Assembly: GCF_040183065.1 (NCBI RefSeq)
Contig: NC_091122.1
Span: 160,995,955-161,059,954, forward strand
Source of the DNA: Periplaneta americana
Taxonomy: Eukaryota > Arthropoda > Insecta > Blattodea > Blattidae
Length of the DNA: 64,000 nucleotides
Direction: 5' to 3'
Below, piece after piece: positions 1-10,568 of the stretch; position 1 is the first letter of the stretch, and every line of letters starts with the position of its first letter. The position numbers and the translations under genes are program-made. The notes under the pieces were generated by a model that did not search any database, had not been told where the DNA came from, and worked only from the letters and a program-made list of their open reading frames with translations.

Positions 1-771
1 ACCAATAAATATTAATTTGCATTTCCCTTTACAACAATAATAATGGACATATGAATTAATGGGAGTAACTTACGTGTACCGGTACTTGTAGTGTAGGCTT
101 ACGTAGTTAACAAAGTGGGATGAGGTTAAGCAATAATAATCACACCAGAATTGGAAATAAAACGTGATCAATAAATTTTATTGTAAGAGACTTTTTCTAC
201 GTCTCTAGTAAAGTAACAAATAAAAATAACAACAAAATTAACAGCTATAATTAAAAACATATCCTTTGAAAAAAAAAAGTAGGCCTAAGTTGTCTGAAAA
301 TGTACAATTATTCAAGGAATCAGCTGATACATACGTAGAATTAGTACAAAGCTTTTGTTTCTCAGCTGCAGGTAATAACAGAACAGGTTTATTTGAAACA
401 TCAAATAAAGTTGGAACTGCATTCCAGATTAATTTATTTTTGTTTTCATTCATAAATTGTGTGTTTTAGAAATGAAGAGCGCAAAACTTTATATTATTAT
501 AAAGATTTGCTTCATTCTTTGTCATTGGATCTTCCCTCCTGCTGTTTATTAACCATTTTTTGCATCTAGAAGTAAAATAAGAAATAGATGTTAGGATTTT
601 TCTTCACGAGCATCAATGCGAAATACGCAACGATCTAGCACTCGATGGAAATACGACTCAGTCCACTCTAAATCCAAAGTCGACCGTGGACAGTCTATTG
701 TTTCTAGTCGCTTTATCGCGAGATTTGCAAAAAATCACCTCAAGCTTCGCGACTGTATATAGTAGACTGTG
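1..771 (-). mobile_element. P/THAP-type DNA transposon, partial (runs off window start)
   Basis: The right end at 738-771 carries the terminal sequence AGTAGACTGTG, which is the inverted form of the left end of the element at 57491. Positions 605-771 match 57491-57656 in reverse complement, and 1-275 match 58187-58460 in reverse complement, so this is an inverted second copy of that element. The part between holds the second half of a THAP domain on the minus strand. The other terminus lies outside the window. It is shorter internally than the 57491 copy. Confidence 0.75.
238..500 (-). pseudogene. THAP-domain remnant (second half) of a P-type transposase
   Basis: The minus strand encodes C-A-L-H-F near 470-485, matching the C-x2-H-F zinc-binding end of a THAP (C2CH) domain. 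Downstream it encodes W-N-A-V-P-T-L-F-D, matching the AVPTLF motif that closes THAP domains. THAP domains are the DNA-binding domain of P-element transposases. The frame between these motifs is interrupted, and no catalytic domain is visible. The related element at 57491 carries the first half of the domain instead. Decayed transposase is most likely; a domesticated THAP exon is less likely. Confidence 0.6.
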
Positions 772-1113
772 ATACTAGTCTCAATTCTTCTTATGTAATG
801 TTACGAAGACCAGTCTACGAATGTAATGTAATGCTCACTCATATAACAACTGATGTGCTTGCGAACCCTGATAACGAATAAATGTATTAGTAAATTACAT
901 ATCCAGATAAATGTAGCCATGCTTCGTCAGTAGGAATACTCATCAGTTATCGATTCGCAATTCCACAGGATACGTTAGGCAGAAATGAAAAGGAATCTTC
1001 AAAATGGTGATCATGGAAGTGTTACGACAACTGGCGAGCTGAAATGCCCTAAGAATCTCCTGCAGAATTTATGTACAAAATTAGCCGTGTCGCGCGACCT
1101 CTCTGAATAATAC
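772..1113. other. Interval with no recognised gene
   Basis: Unique-looking intergenic sequence between two P-type elements. I see no coding signal here. Confidence 0.5.
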
Positions 1114-1125
1114 CACAGTCTAGAG

Positions 1126-2378
1126 CAGAGGTCTCCAAAAAGCGTATCGTTATTCGTGCTCTCAATGCTGCCCGCCGAACACAGTGTGCTGTAAGGCTAG
1201 AGAAGGGGGAGAGACTCGTACCTCAACAGATGGGAGCGATCAGTGGGGGATCGCGGCAACGGTCTGCTTATGTTTACAAATAATATAAAAATAATAAGAA
1301 ATATCATACGTTTGTATATTATTTTGAAATACTATGAAGCTGGAGCCCCGTCTGTTGCTATTGACACAAGCCATTGCAAATTCAACCTCTTCTGTTCTAT
1401 GGTGCCTTTCATTGCCTGGAAAAGATCTTCTCCATTTGTATTTTGTAATTACATCTAGAAGACATTCAGACACAGTAAAATGTTCATTAACTCCTCGGAT
1501 GAAAATGGCTAGGTGAGCTTTGTCATTTCTATCTCTGCTTTCGTCCAATGTAAGTGAGTAAGCTACAAACTGGTTAAATGTGGTTTCGACCTCAGATTCA
1601 ATTTCATTTGCAATCTTTAAATTCCTTCTCTGAACTGTAATTGGAAACAATTTAATTTTCTTAAACTTTGACTTTGTTCTGGACACAGTATTTTAGTAAC
1701 GTCCTGTATGCACTATTTTACAAACGATGCTTCTGTAAAGGGGTTCATTGATTTTCCAATATTCCACGCTAGAACATAGCTAGCAAGAAGCTTTTTCTGT
1801 TTAAGACTGAGGACACGTGTGTGATTTGTGTTTGCATTTTCTTGTTTTATATTGATCAAAATACTTGTGGGCCTACGCATTTCACCCAAAATTAAACGAA
1901 AAACATATGCTTGTCATGTGGAACTCAGTGCAAACGTATTGTAATATACTGATTATTATTATGTATAGCCAACAGTTATACAGATACCCCAAAATAAAAA
2001 TTATTTTCACATGTCCAGCACACCTGTAATTGTATGATATTCTTTGTGAAGAGTCGAGTATTGTCGTCGGATTTTGAATTTTAACACACTCTTAAGAATT
2101 TTCAAACACATTAAGCATTTCACATTCTCCCCACTAACACAAAAGATTTCTCTTCCTATTCATCCTTGAATGTACTACATGCACGATTAGAAGACATTGT
2201 GAAACGGTGGAACACGCCGACCAACACAATGATAATGGCAGTCCGCCACTGTTCTTCGTTTGCGCATAAACATTGAGTACAGTACAGGTGGGGATGGGTG
2301 AGGCGGAGCGCGCTCATTACGTACTGGCTTCGGTTCCGTTCAGGGGCTTACTCGCGAGTAGGCTTTTGGAGACGTCTG
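1126..2378 (-). mobile_element. hAT-family DNA transposon, degenerate
   Basis: The termini are CAGAGGTCTCCAAAA at the left and its imperfect inverse ending GACGTCTG at the right. The CAG start is typical of hAT elements. The 8-bp flanks are GTCTAGAG and GTCTAGTA (6 of 8 identical), and together they rebuild the CTAGTATATAC stretch of the P-type MITE terminus. The hAT therefore landed inside the MITE's own inverted repeat. It contains a broken transposase on the minus strand. Confidence 0.8.
1240..1840 (-). pseudogene. hAT transposase fragment
   Basis: The minus-strand frame 1686-1240 contains S-L-T-L-D-E-S-R-D followed by A-H-L-A-I-F-I-R-G-V. This is the first catalytic Asp region of hAT transposases of the type related to ZBED/GTF2IRD2 proteins. 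Upstream, to about 1840 in another frame, are residues like L-A-S-Y-V-L-A-W-N-I-G-K and K-P-F-T-E-type motifs, so the gene is frameshifted near 1690. The C-terminal dimerisation domain is absent. It is non-functional. Confidence 0.7.
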
Positions 2379-2556
2379 GTCTAGTATATACAGTCACGAA
2401 GCTCAATACGTAGTAAATATGCATCCATAGATAGTTGCTAACCACTAGGATCGCTAATATCGTCTCATTACAGACAATGCGAAATAGTACCGGCACAGTC
2501 TATTGTTTCTAGCACCCTCACAACTCAAGCTTCGTGACTGTATATACTAGACTGTG

Positions 2557-2864
2557 GTAATACCTCGGAATCGAGAGCAACTAGAGACCTGTGCGACCAC
2601 TCGTTTGATTTGTGATGACAAGTTAAAGAGGTAATAGATTCGTACGATACACTTTGAGCGAACCATAGTGAAAAAAATTTTGTGAGCAGGATCAATTTCG
2701 GAATGTCTCTCCATACAGAAATTAATAAATATTGAATGTCCTTCATTAATTATTTCTCTTACAATAGAGATAGACACATGTGCTCCATATTTTGTAAATC
2801 GAAACAAAAATAAAACATTCGATCAAAACAACTGTAGCTTTATTTTCGAAACTGGGCGATGAAC
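2557..2864. other. Interval with no recognised gene
   Basis: Overlapping minus-strand open frames at 2525-2807 have no recognisable domain and run into the MITE end. I regard them as chance. The last bases (2851-2864) are the left target duplication of the LINE fragment that follows. Confidence 0.4.
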
Positions 2865-3360
2865 AAAAATCTGAAAGTTAGAATTTATAAAACAGTTATA
2901 TTACCGGTTGTTCTGTATGGCTGTGAAACTTGGACTCTCACTTTGAGAGAGGAACAGAGATTGAGGGTTTTTGAGAATAAGGTTCTTAGGAAAATATTTG
3001 GGGCTAAAAGGGATGAAATTACAGGAGAATGGAGAAAGTTACACAACGCAGAGCTGCACGCATTATATCCTTCACCTGACATAATTAGGAACATTAAATG
3101 CAGACGTTTGAGATGGGCAGGGCATGTAGCAAGTAAGGACGAATCCAGAAATGCATATAGAATGTTAGTTGGGAGGCCAGAGGGGAAAGACCTTTGGGGA
3201 GGCCGAGACGTAGATGGGAAGATAATATTAAAATAGATTTGAGGGAGTTGGGATATGATGATAGAGACTGGATTAATCTTGCTCAGGATAGGGACCAATG
3301 GCGGGCTTATGTGAGGGCGGCAATGAACCTCCGGGTTCCTTAAAAGCCAGTAAGTAAGTA
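2865..3360 (+). mobile_element. RTE-like LINE, 5'-truncated 3' fragment
   Basis: This encodes the C-terminal end of a reverse transcriptase polyprotein, with V-L-Y-G-C-E-T-W and R-L-R-W-A-G-H-V motifs. A frameshift near 3195 breaks the tail. It ends in the TAAG-type tail GTAAGTAAGTA. The sequence closely matches the end of the 9186-12405 LINE, so it is the same family. The flanks CTGGGCGATGAAC and CTGAGCGATGAAC form a target duplication of about 13 bp. Confidence 0.85.
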
Positions 3361-3395
3361 CTGAGCGATGAACTCTTCGTGTAGTTGCTTGATTA

Positions 3396-3651
3396 CAATT
3401 GAAGGGTCCACTGCAAGAATGATGGATGTCACTTTCTTGTCGAAAATGAACCAAGACTGTCAATGCATAGCTTAAGACATATGGAATGTACATAGAAAGT
3501 TATATGGCATTAACACTGATAGTCATTGCCCAGTAATGATCGGAAAATCACAGTTAAGCTTTGAGCGCTAAGCATTTCAAAATTTCAATTGCTTCTCCTG
3601 CAAAATGTATTTAAATGACATCCATCATTCTTGCAGTGGACTCTTCAATTG
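3396..3651. mobile_element. Palindromic MITE, about 256 bp
   Basis: Long imperfect inverted repeats face each other: CAATTGAAGGGTCCACTGCA at the left and its inverse ending AGTGGACTCTTCAATTG at the right. The arms extend about 37 bases. There is no coding capacity, and I cannot assign a superfamily. Confidence 0.65.
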
Positions 3652-4252
3652 GTTTAAACTGATAATCCAGGGAGACATTGTGACAAGATATCGTGTTAAG
3701 TTGACTTATTTGTTTGAGAGAGAATTTGCTATGATCTTGTTCATTGAAATGGAAATCTAAAACTTGTTTTATTTATTTCTGACTAATTACTATGGTTCTG
3801 ATAAAGCAGCAGTATCAGAATGGCTGTATTGGATAGAGCCTTGACTTGCTTCAGGCTAGGTAAACACTACCTCCTTCCACTTGCTAAAACTCTACCTGCT
3901 GAGAAATAGCGCTCCCCACTCCTACTAAAACATCAGTGAATGGACAGTACAGCCGATAGGAACTGAATACACGTCGTCACTACTGTCGGCTGGGGGACAC
4001 GCGTCAACTAGTTAATGTTTCTAAACAAAACGCACGGACCAAGGATGCCTTAGTACTGAACATCATTAATGTCGGCAAGATTCGAAGCCATAATTATAAG
4101 TTTTCGACGCAGAATATACTACGTCTTTTCCTCGCATAGAGTTTGGCCACTCGTCGAAAAAGTTCGGCGCGCTCGTACACGTAGCGTAGGAAAATGACGT
4201 CATTGGGTGTGGTTACACAGGTTACAGTGGTTCATTGCCTAACTACTAAGAA
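3652..4252. other. Interval with no recognised gene
   Basis: Intergenic sequence with no open frame or repeat that I recognise. Its last bases hold TACTAAGAA (4244-4252), the left target duplication of the SINE that follows. Confidence 0.4.
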
Positions 4253-4479
4253 AAGTCGACTTGGTTGGCGAGTTGGTATAGTGCTGGCCTTCTATGCCCA
4301 AGGTTGCGGGTTCGATCCCGGGTAAGATCGATGGCATTTAAGTGTGATGAAATGCGACAGGCTCATGTCAGTAGATTTACTGGCATGTAAAAGAACTCCT
4401 GCGTGACAAAATTCCGGCACATCCGGCGACGCTGATATAACCTCTGCAGTTGCGAGCATCGTTAAATAAAAAATAACAA
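4253..4479 (+). mobile_element. tRNA-derived SINE
   Basis: The head contains a Pol III A box (GGCGAGTTGGTATAGTGCTG) and a B box (GGTTCGATCCC). The body includes TCATGTCAGTAGATTTACTG and GCAGTTGCGAGC, and the element ends in GTTAAATAAAAAATAACAA. The flanks carry a perfect 9-bp target duplication, TACTAAGAA (4244-4252 and 4480-4488). The tail GTTAAATAA also occurs in the other SINE families of this window. Confidence 0.85.
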
Positions 4480-4626
4480 TACTAAGAATATTGGCATTCA
4501 GTTATGGCTCATAGTGTTTTTACAGTAAGCATTTGAATTTTTGGCATTGTTTTCTTTCACCACGGCTCATGCATGTAGGCTTACATGTTGTACAGTGTTA
4601 GAAAAAAGTTTTGTAGCACAGATACA

Positions 4627-4763
4627 TTATAAGTCCCAGAAAGTGAACATTGCGCATGATCAGAACACAACGAAACAAAATTAATTTTATTACCTCAACT
4701 AGTCGTTCTCTTATGAACCAGGTCGCTCGTTCTCTGATCATGCGCACTGCCACTGACTTATAA
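4627..4763. mobile_element. Small palindromic MITE
   Basis: Inverted arms start TTATAAGTC at both ends and share GCGCATGATCAGA. The element is about 137 bp and non-coding. Superfamily is unknown. Confidence 0.5.
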
Positions 4764-4959
4764 AGACAGAACTATGATGGAAGTGAGCAGTGCGGAAAGG
4801 AATGAACCAGAGTTATGGAAAGTGGTAATGAATGAAATGAGGAAAAGAATTGCTACACTGTACTATTAAATGAGAAGTAAGGCTTGGTGTGAGGGAATAG
4901 GACAGATAAATAAGATTAATGTTTCGAAATCTAGTACACAGCGAAGGGGAATAATGTTA

Positions 4960-6713
4960 ATACAGTGATGAAATGGTGAAAAGAGGGCTAACAATGTCAA
5001 GCAAGAGCAGTGGAAGAACTGATTGGTATAACAGTCTGCATGAGGGTGAAGTAAAATGGGGAAAAGAGAGCTAACAATATCAAGCAAGAGCAGTGGAAGA
5101 ACTGATTGGAATAACAGTCTGCAAGAGGGTGAAGTAAAATGGGGAAAAGAGAGCTAACAATGTCAAGCAAGAGCAGTGGAAGAAGTGACTGGTATAACAG
5201 TCTGCATGAGAGTGAAGTAAAATGGGAAAAAGATAGCTAACAATGTCAAGCAAGAGCAATGGAAGAACTGATTGGTATAACAGTCTATATGAGGGTGAAG
5301 TAAAATGAGGAAAAGAGAGCTAACAATGTCAAGCAAGAGCAGTGAAAGAACTGATTGGTATAACAGTCTGCATGAGGGTGAAGTAAAATGGGGAAAAGAG
5401 AGCTAACAATGTCAAGCAAGAGCAGTGAAAGAAGTGACTGGTATCACAGTCTGCAAGTGAGTGAAGTGAAATGGGGAAAAAAAGCTAACAATGTCAAGCA
5501 AGAGCAGTGGAAGAACTGACTGGTATAACAGTCTGCATGAGGGTGAAGTAAAATGGAGAAGAGAGAGCTAACAATGTCAAGCAAGAGCATTGGAAGAACT
5601 GATTGGTATAACAGTCTACATGAGGGTGAAGTAAAATGGGGAAAAGAGAGCTAACAATGTCAAGCAAGAGCAGTGAAACAACTGATTGGTATAACAGTCT
5701 GCATGAGGGTGAAGTAAAATGGGGAAAAGAGAGCTAACAATGTCAAGCAAGAGCAGTGAAAGAAGTGACTGGTATAACAGTCTGTATGTGAGTGAAGTAA
5801 AATGGGGAAAAGAGAGCTAACAATGTCAAGCAAGAGCAGTGGAAGAACTGATTGGTATAACAGTCTGCATGAGGGTGAAGTAAAATGGGGAAGAGAGAGC
5901 TAACATGTCAAGCAAGAGCAGTGGAAGAACTGATTGGTATAACAGTCTGCATGAGGGTGAAGTAAAATGTGGAAAAGAGAGCTAACAATGTCAAGCAAGA
6001 GCAGTGGAAGAACTGATTGGTATAACAGTCTGCATGAGGATGAAGTAAAATGGGAAAAAGAGAGTTAACAATGTCAAGCAAGAGCAGTGAAAGAACTGAT
6101 TGGTATAACAGTCTGCATGAGGGTGAAGTAAAATGGGGAAGAGAGAGCTAACAATGTCAAGCAAGAGCAGTGAAAGAACTGATTGGTATAACAGTCTGCA
6201 TGAGGGTGAAGTAAAATGGGGAAGAGAGAGCTAACAATGTCAAGCAAGAGCAGTGGAAGAACTGATTGGTATAACAGTCTGCATGAGGGTGAAGTAAAAT
6301 GGGGAAAAGAGAGCTAACAATGTCAAGCAAGAGCAGTGAAAGAACTGATTGGTATAACAGTTTGCATGAGGGTGAAGTAAAATGGGGAAAAGAGAACTAA
6401 CAATGTCAAGCAAGAGCAGTGAAAGAACTGATTGGTATAACAGTCTGCATGAGGGTGAAGTAAAATGGGAAAAAGAGAGCTAACAATGTCAAGCAAGAGC
6501 AGTAAAAGAACTGATTGGTATAACAGTCTGCATGAGGGTGAAGTAAAATGGGGAAGAGAGAGCTAACAATGTCAAGCAAGAGCAGTGGAAGAACTGATTG
6601 GTATAACAGTCTGCATGAGGGTGAAGTAAAATGGGGTAAAGAGAGCTAACAATGTCAAGCAAGAGCAGTGGAAGAACTGATTAGTATAACAGTCTACATG
6701 AGAGTGAAGTAAA
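4960..6713. repeat. 83-bp tandem repeat, about 21 copies
   Basis: A minisatellite with a unit of about 83 bp, running GCTAACAATGTCAAGCAAGA through ATTGGTATAACAGTCTGCAT and GTGAAGTAAAATGGGG. I counted 21 occurrences of the CAAGCAAGAGCA core. Copies differ by single substitutions and one-base indels, so the array is not coding. The sequence before the array (4770-4960) has diverged fragments of the same unit. Confidence 0.9.
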
Positions 6714-6990
6714 ATGTGACAAATAAACGATTGCGACTTGAATTATGCACGAGGAAATTTAGTTGATATTTGAGAACAAAAGTGGAATGAGATCTGTAGG
6801 GTAGAGGAAATTAATTATTTCAGTAAAAGCAACAGAAAACTGGTGAAGTAGATTAAGGGGGGAAAAAGTAATGAAATGGCAAAAAATGTAATCGTGAGTT
6901 ACGGTGATTCCTAATACAGGAACGTGAAGGGACACAATGAAATTATAGAAGCTGTTTGACTAATAAATATAAATATATATATTATTCCGT
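6714..6990. other. Interval with no recognised gene
   Basis: AT-rich spacer between the 83-bp array and the ATATC satellite. Confidence 0.4.
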
Positions 6991-7570
6991 ATCATATATC
7001 ATATCATATCATATCATATCATATCATATCATATCATATCATATCATATCATATCATATCATATCATATCATATCATATCATATCATATCAGATCATACC
7101 ATATATCATATCATATATCATATCATATATCATATCATATCATATCATATCATATCATATCATATCATATCATATCATATCATATCATATCATATCTATC
7201 ATATCATGTCATGTCATATTATCATATCATATATATCATACCATACCATATATCATATCATATCATATCATATCATATCATATCATATCATATCATATCA
7301 TATCATATCATATATCATATCATATCATATATCATATCATATCATATATCATATCATATCATATCATATATCATATCATATCATATATCATATCATATCA
7401 TATCATATCATATCATATCATATCATATCATATCATATCATATCATATCATATATCATATCATATCATATCATATCATATATCATATCATATCATATATC
7501 ATATCATATCATATCATATCATATCATATCATATCATAACATATCATATACCATATAATTTATTATCTCA
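6991..7570. repeat. ATATC (5-bp) satellite with 7-bp interruptions
   Basis: A simple repeat of ATATC units, occasionally broken by ATATATC. It stays open in two plus-strand frames and gives artificial Ile-Ser-Tyr-His repeats, which I do not regard as protein. Remnants of the same repeat flank the next two small transposons (7690-7732, 7982-8040, 9028-9057), so both inserted into this satellite. Confidence 0.95.
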
Positions 7571-7584
7571 TATATCATATCGTA

Positions 7585-7681
7585 TATAATATAATATAAT
7601 ATAATATAATATAATATAATATAATATAATATAATATAATATAATATAATATAATATAATATAATATAATATAATATAATA
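7585..7681. repeat. TATAA (5-bp) simple repeat
   Basis: About 19 units of ATAAT directly follow the ATATC satellite. Confidence 0.95.
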
Positions 7682-7732
7682 TCATATCATATCATACATC
7701 AAGCATCACGCCAGATATATCACATCATATAT

Positions 7733-7981
7733 GAGGGGTTCACAACCAGACTGGACCAAGTCCATCTGGAATAGTTATGAGATATTGAGTCTTAAAGTTC
7801 CTGGCTCACGCTTAGCAACCTTCACCTTCCATAGGAAATGCTGCCCTCTGTGGTGTAACAAATGAGTTATGGACTTTGTTTGTTATGGCAATGAATAAAT
7901 CTAAGTTTTCTTCATCCGAGATTGTATTAATCCACAAACTGGTCACTGGTGGACTTGGTCCACTCTGGTTGTGAGCCCCTC
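7733..7981. mobile_element. MITE with GAGGGG termini inside the satellite
   Basis: Inverted repeats of about 32 bp: GAGGGGTTCACAACCAGACT at the left and its near-perfect inverse ending TTGTGAGCCCCTC at the right. ATATAT flanks both ends, which fits a short AT-type target duplication. It is non-coding. The GAGGGG terminus is shared with the larger transposon at 14841 and the solo end at 9062. Confidence 0.75.
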
Positions 7982-8041
7982 ATATATCATATCACATCAC
8001 ATATATCATATGACATTATGTATATCATATCACATCATACA

Positions 8042-9026
8042 CAGGGTGTTTCCGGGCTAGTGTTACAAACTTTCAGGGATGATGACGAAGGACACATGTA
8101 TCAATTTGAAATAAGGAACCCTGGTCCGGAAATGACCGAGTCGAAAGTTATACTGGGGACAGAACATCTAGAAGCTTGGAGACGGTTACTTTTACTGTCC
8201 GGCCACCCCCTCCTCCCGCACTAGCAGGTATACGGTACCATTAAGCTGCAAAACATGTTCTGAACAGACGTTATTGTATTGTAAGAGCGCAGCTGAGTCA
8301 GTGAAAGTAGATGTTCAACGTTTTCAGTTTGTAGTGCAACGAACAATTCTGCTGTGTGTGGGTTCTTCTGCAGTGACGTCACTGAAGCCTCTAGTTGTTC
8401 TGTCCCCGGTATACAAGCAAAAATAGTTCTGTGGAAATGAAAAAATTTTATTCCTCTGTACACCTTATTTATTTGTATTTGTCCGTACATATTACACGTA
8501 CTGTATTCATCTGACGTTTTTTACGTTACCTTCTTACAGTATTCCATTCAGTGCGCTGTCTGAGGTGTGGGGGACAGGAAACTACACTAAAGCAATGCAG
8601 ATAGTGTAAAGTGTAACAGACATGGTCGGTCCTGATATGCACGCCTGTAGACAGCAGTGTATGTGTACAAGTTGCAGTGTTCAGCCGATCAGTCCTAGTG
8701 AAATGGAGGAGTACACGAGAGAGGAATATCAGACCTGATTTTCGAATACGTATGAGCTAATGGGAACAGCAGACAAGCTCACAGATTGTATCGGGCAAGT
8801 ACCCACGTAGGAGACATCCGGCTCATACAGTTTTTCCACGACTGTTCCAAAAGTTAAGGGAAGGAGAGCACGTGGTGCCAAATTACAATTCCATTTCCAC
8901 ACAACTATTTTTGCTTATAACTTTCGACTCAGTCATTTCTGGACCAGAGTTCCTTATCACATATTGATACATGTGCCCTTCGCCATTATCCCTGAAAGTT
9001 TGTAACACCACCTCGGAAACACCCTG
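8042..9026 (+). mobile_element. Tc1/mariner-like transposon with about 115-bp terminal inverted repeats
   Basis: The ends are CAGGGTGTTTCC and GGAAACACCCTG. Long inverted arms match over about 115 bases, including TTACAAACTTTCAGGGAT and its inverse. The interior holds a decayed transposase N-terminus on the plus strand. The element sits in ATATC satellite. No clean target duplication is visible. Confidence 0.7.
8703..8880 (+). pseudogene. Transposase N-terminal helix-turn-helix remnant
   Basis: From ATG at 8703 the frame reads M-E-E-Y-T-R-E-E-Y and then breaks. Continuing in other frames are A-N-G-N-S-R-Q-A-H-R-L-Y-R-A and R-R-H-P-A-H-T-V-F-P-R-L-F-Q-K-L-R-E. This order matches the N-terminal domain (DUF4817-like) of a large arthropod transposase family related to mariner. 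At least two frameshifts are present and the DDE domain is gone. Confidence 0.6.
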
Positions 9027-9057
9027 TATATCATATCACATCATATATCAGATCATA

Positions 9058-9110
9058 TATGAGGGGCCTAGTATCAAAACATATCCCATCCACTTTTCTA
9101 TATTTTAAGA
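9058..9110 (+). mobile_element. Solo terminal end related to the 14841 transposon
   Basis: ATATATGAGGGGCCTAGTAT followed by CAAAA matches the ends of the 14841-17838 element (GAGGGGCATAATATCAAAA). No partner end is visible before the LINE at 9186. It again directly follows ATATAT. Confidence 0.5.
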
Positions 9111-9154
9111 AAAATGAGAAAAACGTGCAGATATTTTGATAAAAGATGTACGTG

Positions 9155-9185
9155 ACATTGTGTTCTGGGGTGTCTTATTGTGTTT
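9155..9185 (+). promoter_or_regulatory. Distal half of copy 1 upstream module, cut off by a LINE
   Basis: ACATTGTG at 9155-9162 and CTTATTGTGTTT at 9174-9185 align with the sequence before GGTTATG in copy 2 (ACATTGTG at 38872-38879, TTTATCAAGTTT). If the LINE and one target duplication are removed, ACATTGTG starts 34 bases before GGTTATG, against 33 bases in copy 2. Positions 9175-9185 are the left 11-bp target duplication. What is seen is the alignment; a promoter role is inferred. Confidence 0.55.
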
Positions 9186-9207
9186 CTTACTTACTTACAA
9201 ATGGCAT

Positions 9208-10545
9208 TTAAGGAACCCGAAGGTTCATTGCCTCCCTCACATAAGCCCGCCATCGGTCCCTATCCTGTGCAACATTAATCCAGTCTCTATCATCATATCC
9301 CACCTCCCTCAAATCCATTTTAATATTATCTTCCCATCTACGTCTCGGCCTCCCTAAAGGTCTTTTTCCCTCCGGTCTCCCAACTAACACTCTATATGCA
9401 TTTCTGGATTCGCCCATACGTGCTACATACCCTGCCCATCACAAAAGCCTGGATTTAATGTTCCTAATTATGTCAGGTGAAGATTACAATGCGTGCAATT
9501 CTGCGTTGTGTAACTTTCTCCATTCTCCTGTAACTTCATCCCGATTAGCCCCAAATATTTTCCTAAGCACCTTATTCTCAAACACCTTTAGCCTATGCTC
9601 CTCTCTCAGAGTGAGAGTCCAAGTTTCACAACCATAAAGAACAACTGGTAATATAACTGTTTCATAAATTCTAACTTTCAGATTTTTTGACAGCAGACTG
9701 GATGATAAGAGCTTCTCAACCGAATAATAACACGTATTTCCCATATTTATTCTGCGTTTAATTTCCTCCCGAGTGTCATTTATATTTGTTACTGTTGCTC
9801 CAAGATATTTGAATTTTTCCACCTCTTCGAAGGATAAATCTCCAATTTTTATATTTCCATTTCGTACAATATTCTGGTCACGAGACATAATCATATACTT
9901 AGTCTTTTCGGAATTTACTTCCAAACCGATCGCTTTACTTGCTTCCAGTAAAATTTCCGTATTTTCCCTAATCGTTTGTGTATTTTCTCCTAACATATTC
10001 ACGTCATCCGCATAGACAAGAAGCTGATGTAACCCGTTCAATTCCAAACCCTGCCTGTTATCCTGAATTTTCCTAATGGCATATTCTAAAGCGAACTTAA
10101 AAAGTAAAGGTGATAGTGCATCTCCCTGCTTTAGCCCGCAGTGAATTGGAAAAGCATAAGATAGAAACTGACCTATACGGTCTCTGCTGTATGTTTCACT
10201 GAGACACATTTTAATTAATCGAAATAGTTTCTTGGGAATACCAAATTCAATAAGAATATCATATAATACTTCCCTCTTAACCGAGTCATATGCCTTTTTG
10301 AAATCTATGAATAACTGATGTACTGTACCCTTATACTCCCATTTTTTCTCCATTATCTGTCGAATACAAAAAATCTGATCAATAGTCGATCTATTACGCC
10401 GAAAACCGCACTGATGATCCCCAATAATTTCATCTACGTACGGAGTTAATCTTCTCAAAAGAATATTGGATAAAATTTTGTACGACGTCAACAAAAGTGA
10501 TATTCCTCGAAAGTTACCACAGTTGGTTTTGTCCCCCTTTTAAAA
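9208..10545 (-). pseudogene. LINE reverse transcriptase, disabled
   Basis: The minus-strand frame from 10494 contains [11 protein letters not shown] and [11 protein letters not shown] (RT motif A region), [12 protein letters not shown] and the catalytic Y-A-D-D-V box, all intact. A stop at 9484 splits off the tail, which continues as W-A-G-Y-V-A-R-M and G-R-P-R-R-R-W-E-D-N to a second stop at 9208. A one-base frameshift near 10540 separates it from the linker frame. The enzyme would make cDNA by target-primed reverse transcription. Confidence 0.88.
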
Positions 10546-10568
10546 ATAGGTACAATTATTGACTCCTT

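Larger units (their letters stand above)
1114..2556. mobile_element. P-type MITE (about 190 bp net) interrupted by a hAT element
   Basis: The left end CACAGTC at 1114 and right end GACTGTG at 2556 are the termini of the P-type family seen at 21471 and 57491. Without the hAT insert the element is about 190 bp and has no coding capacity. Flanks are ATAATAC on the left and GTAATAC on the right, a 7-bp target duplication with one mismatch. Its right part (2387-2556) is close to the two ends of the 21471 element. Confidence 0.75.

Noticed and set aside
4960..6713. CRISPR-like array
   Set aside because: The 83-bp units are contiguous with no unique spacers, and the DNA is clearly eukaryotic.
6956..7589. 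Two long open frames of Ile-Ser-Tyr-His repeats
   Set aside because: They are translation of the ATATC simple repeat, open only because the repeat lacks stop codons.
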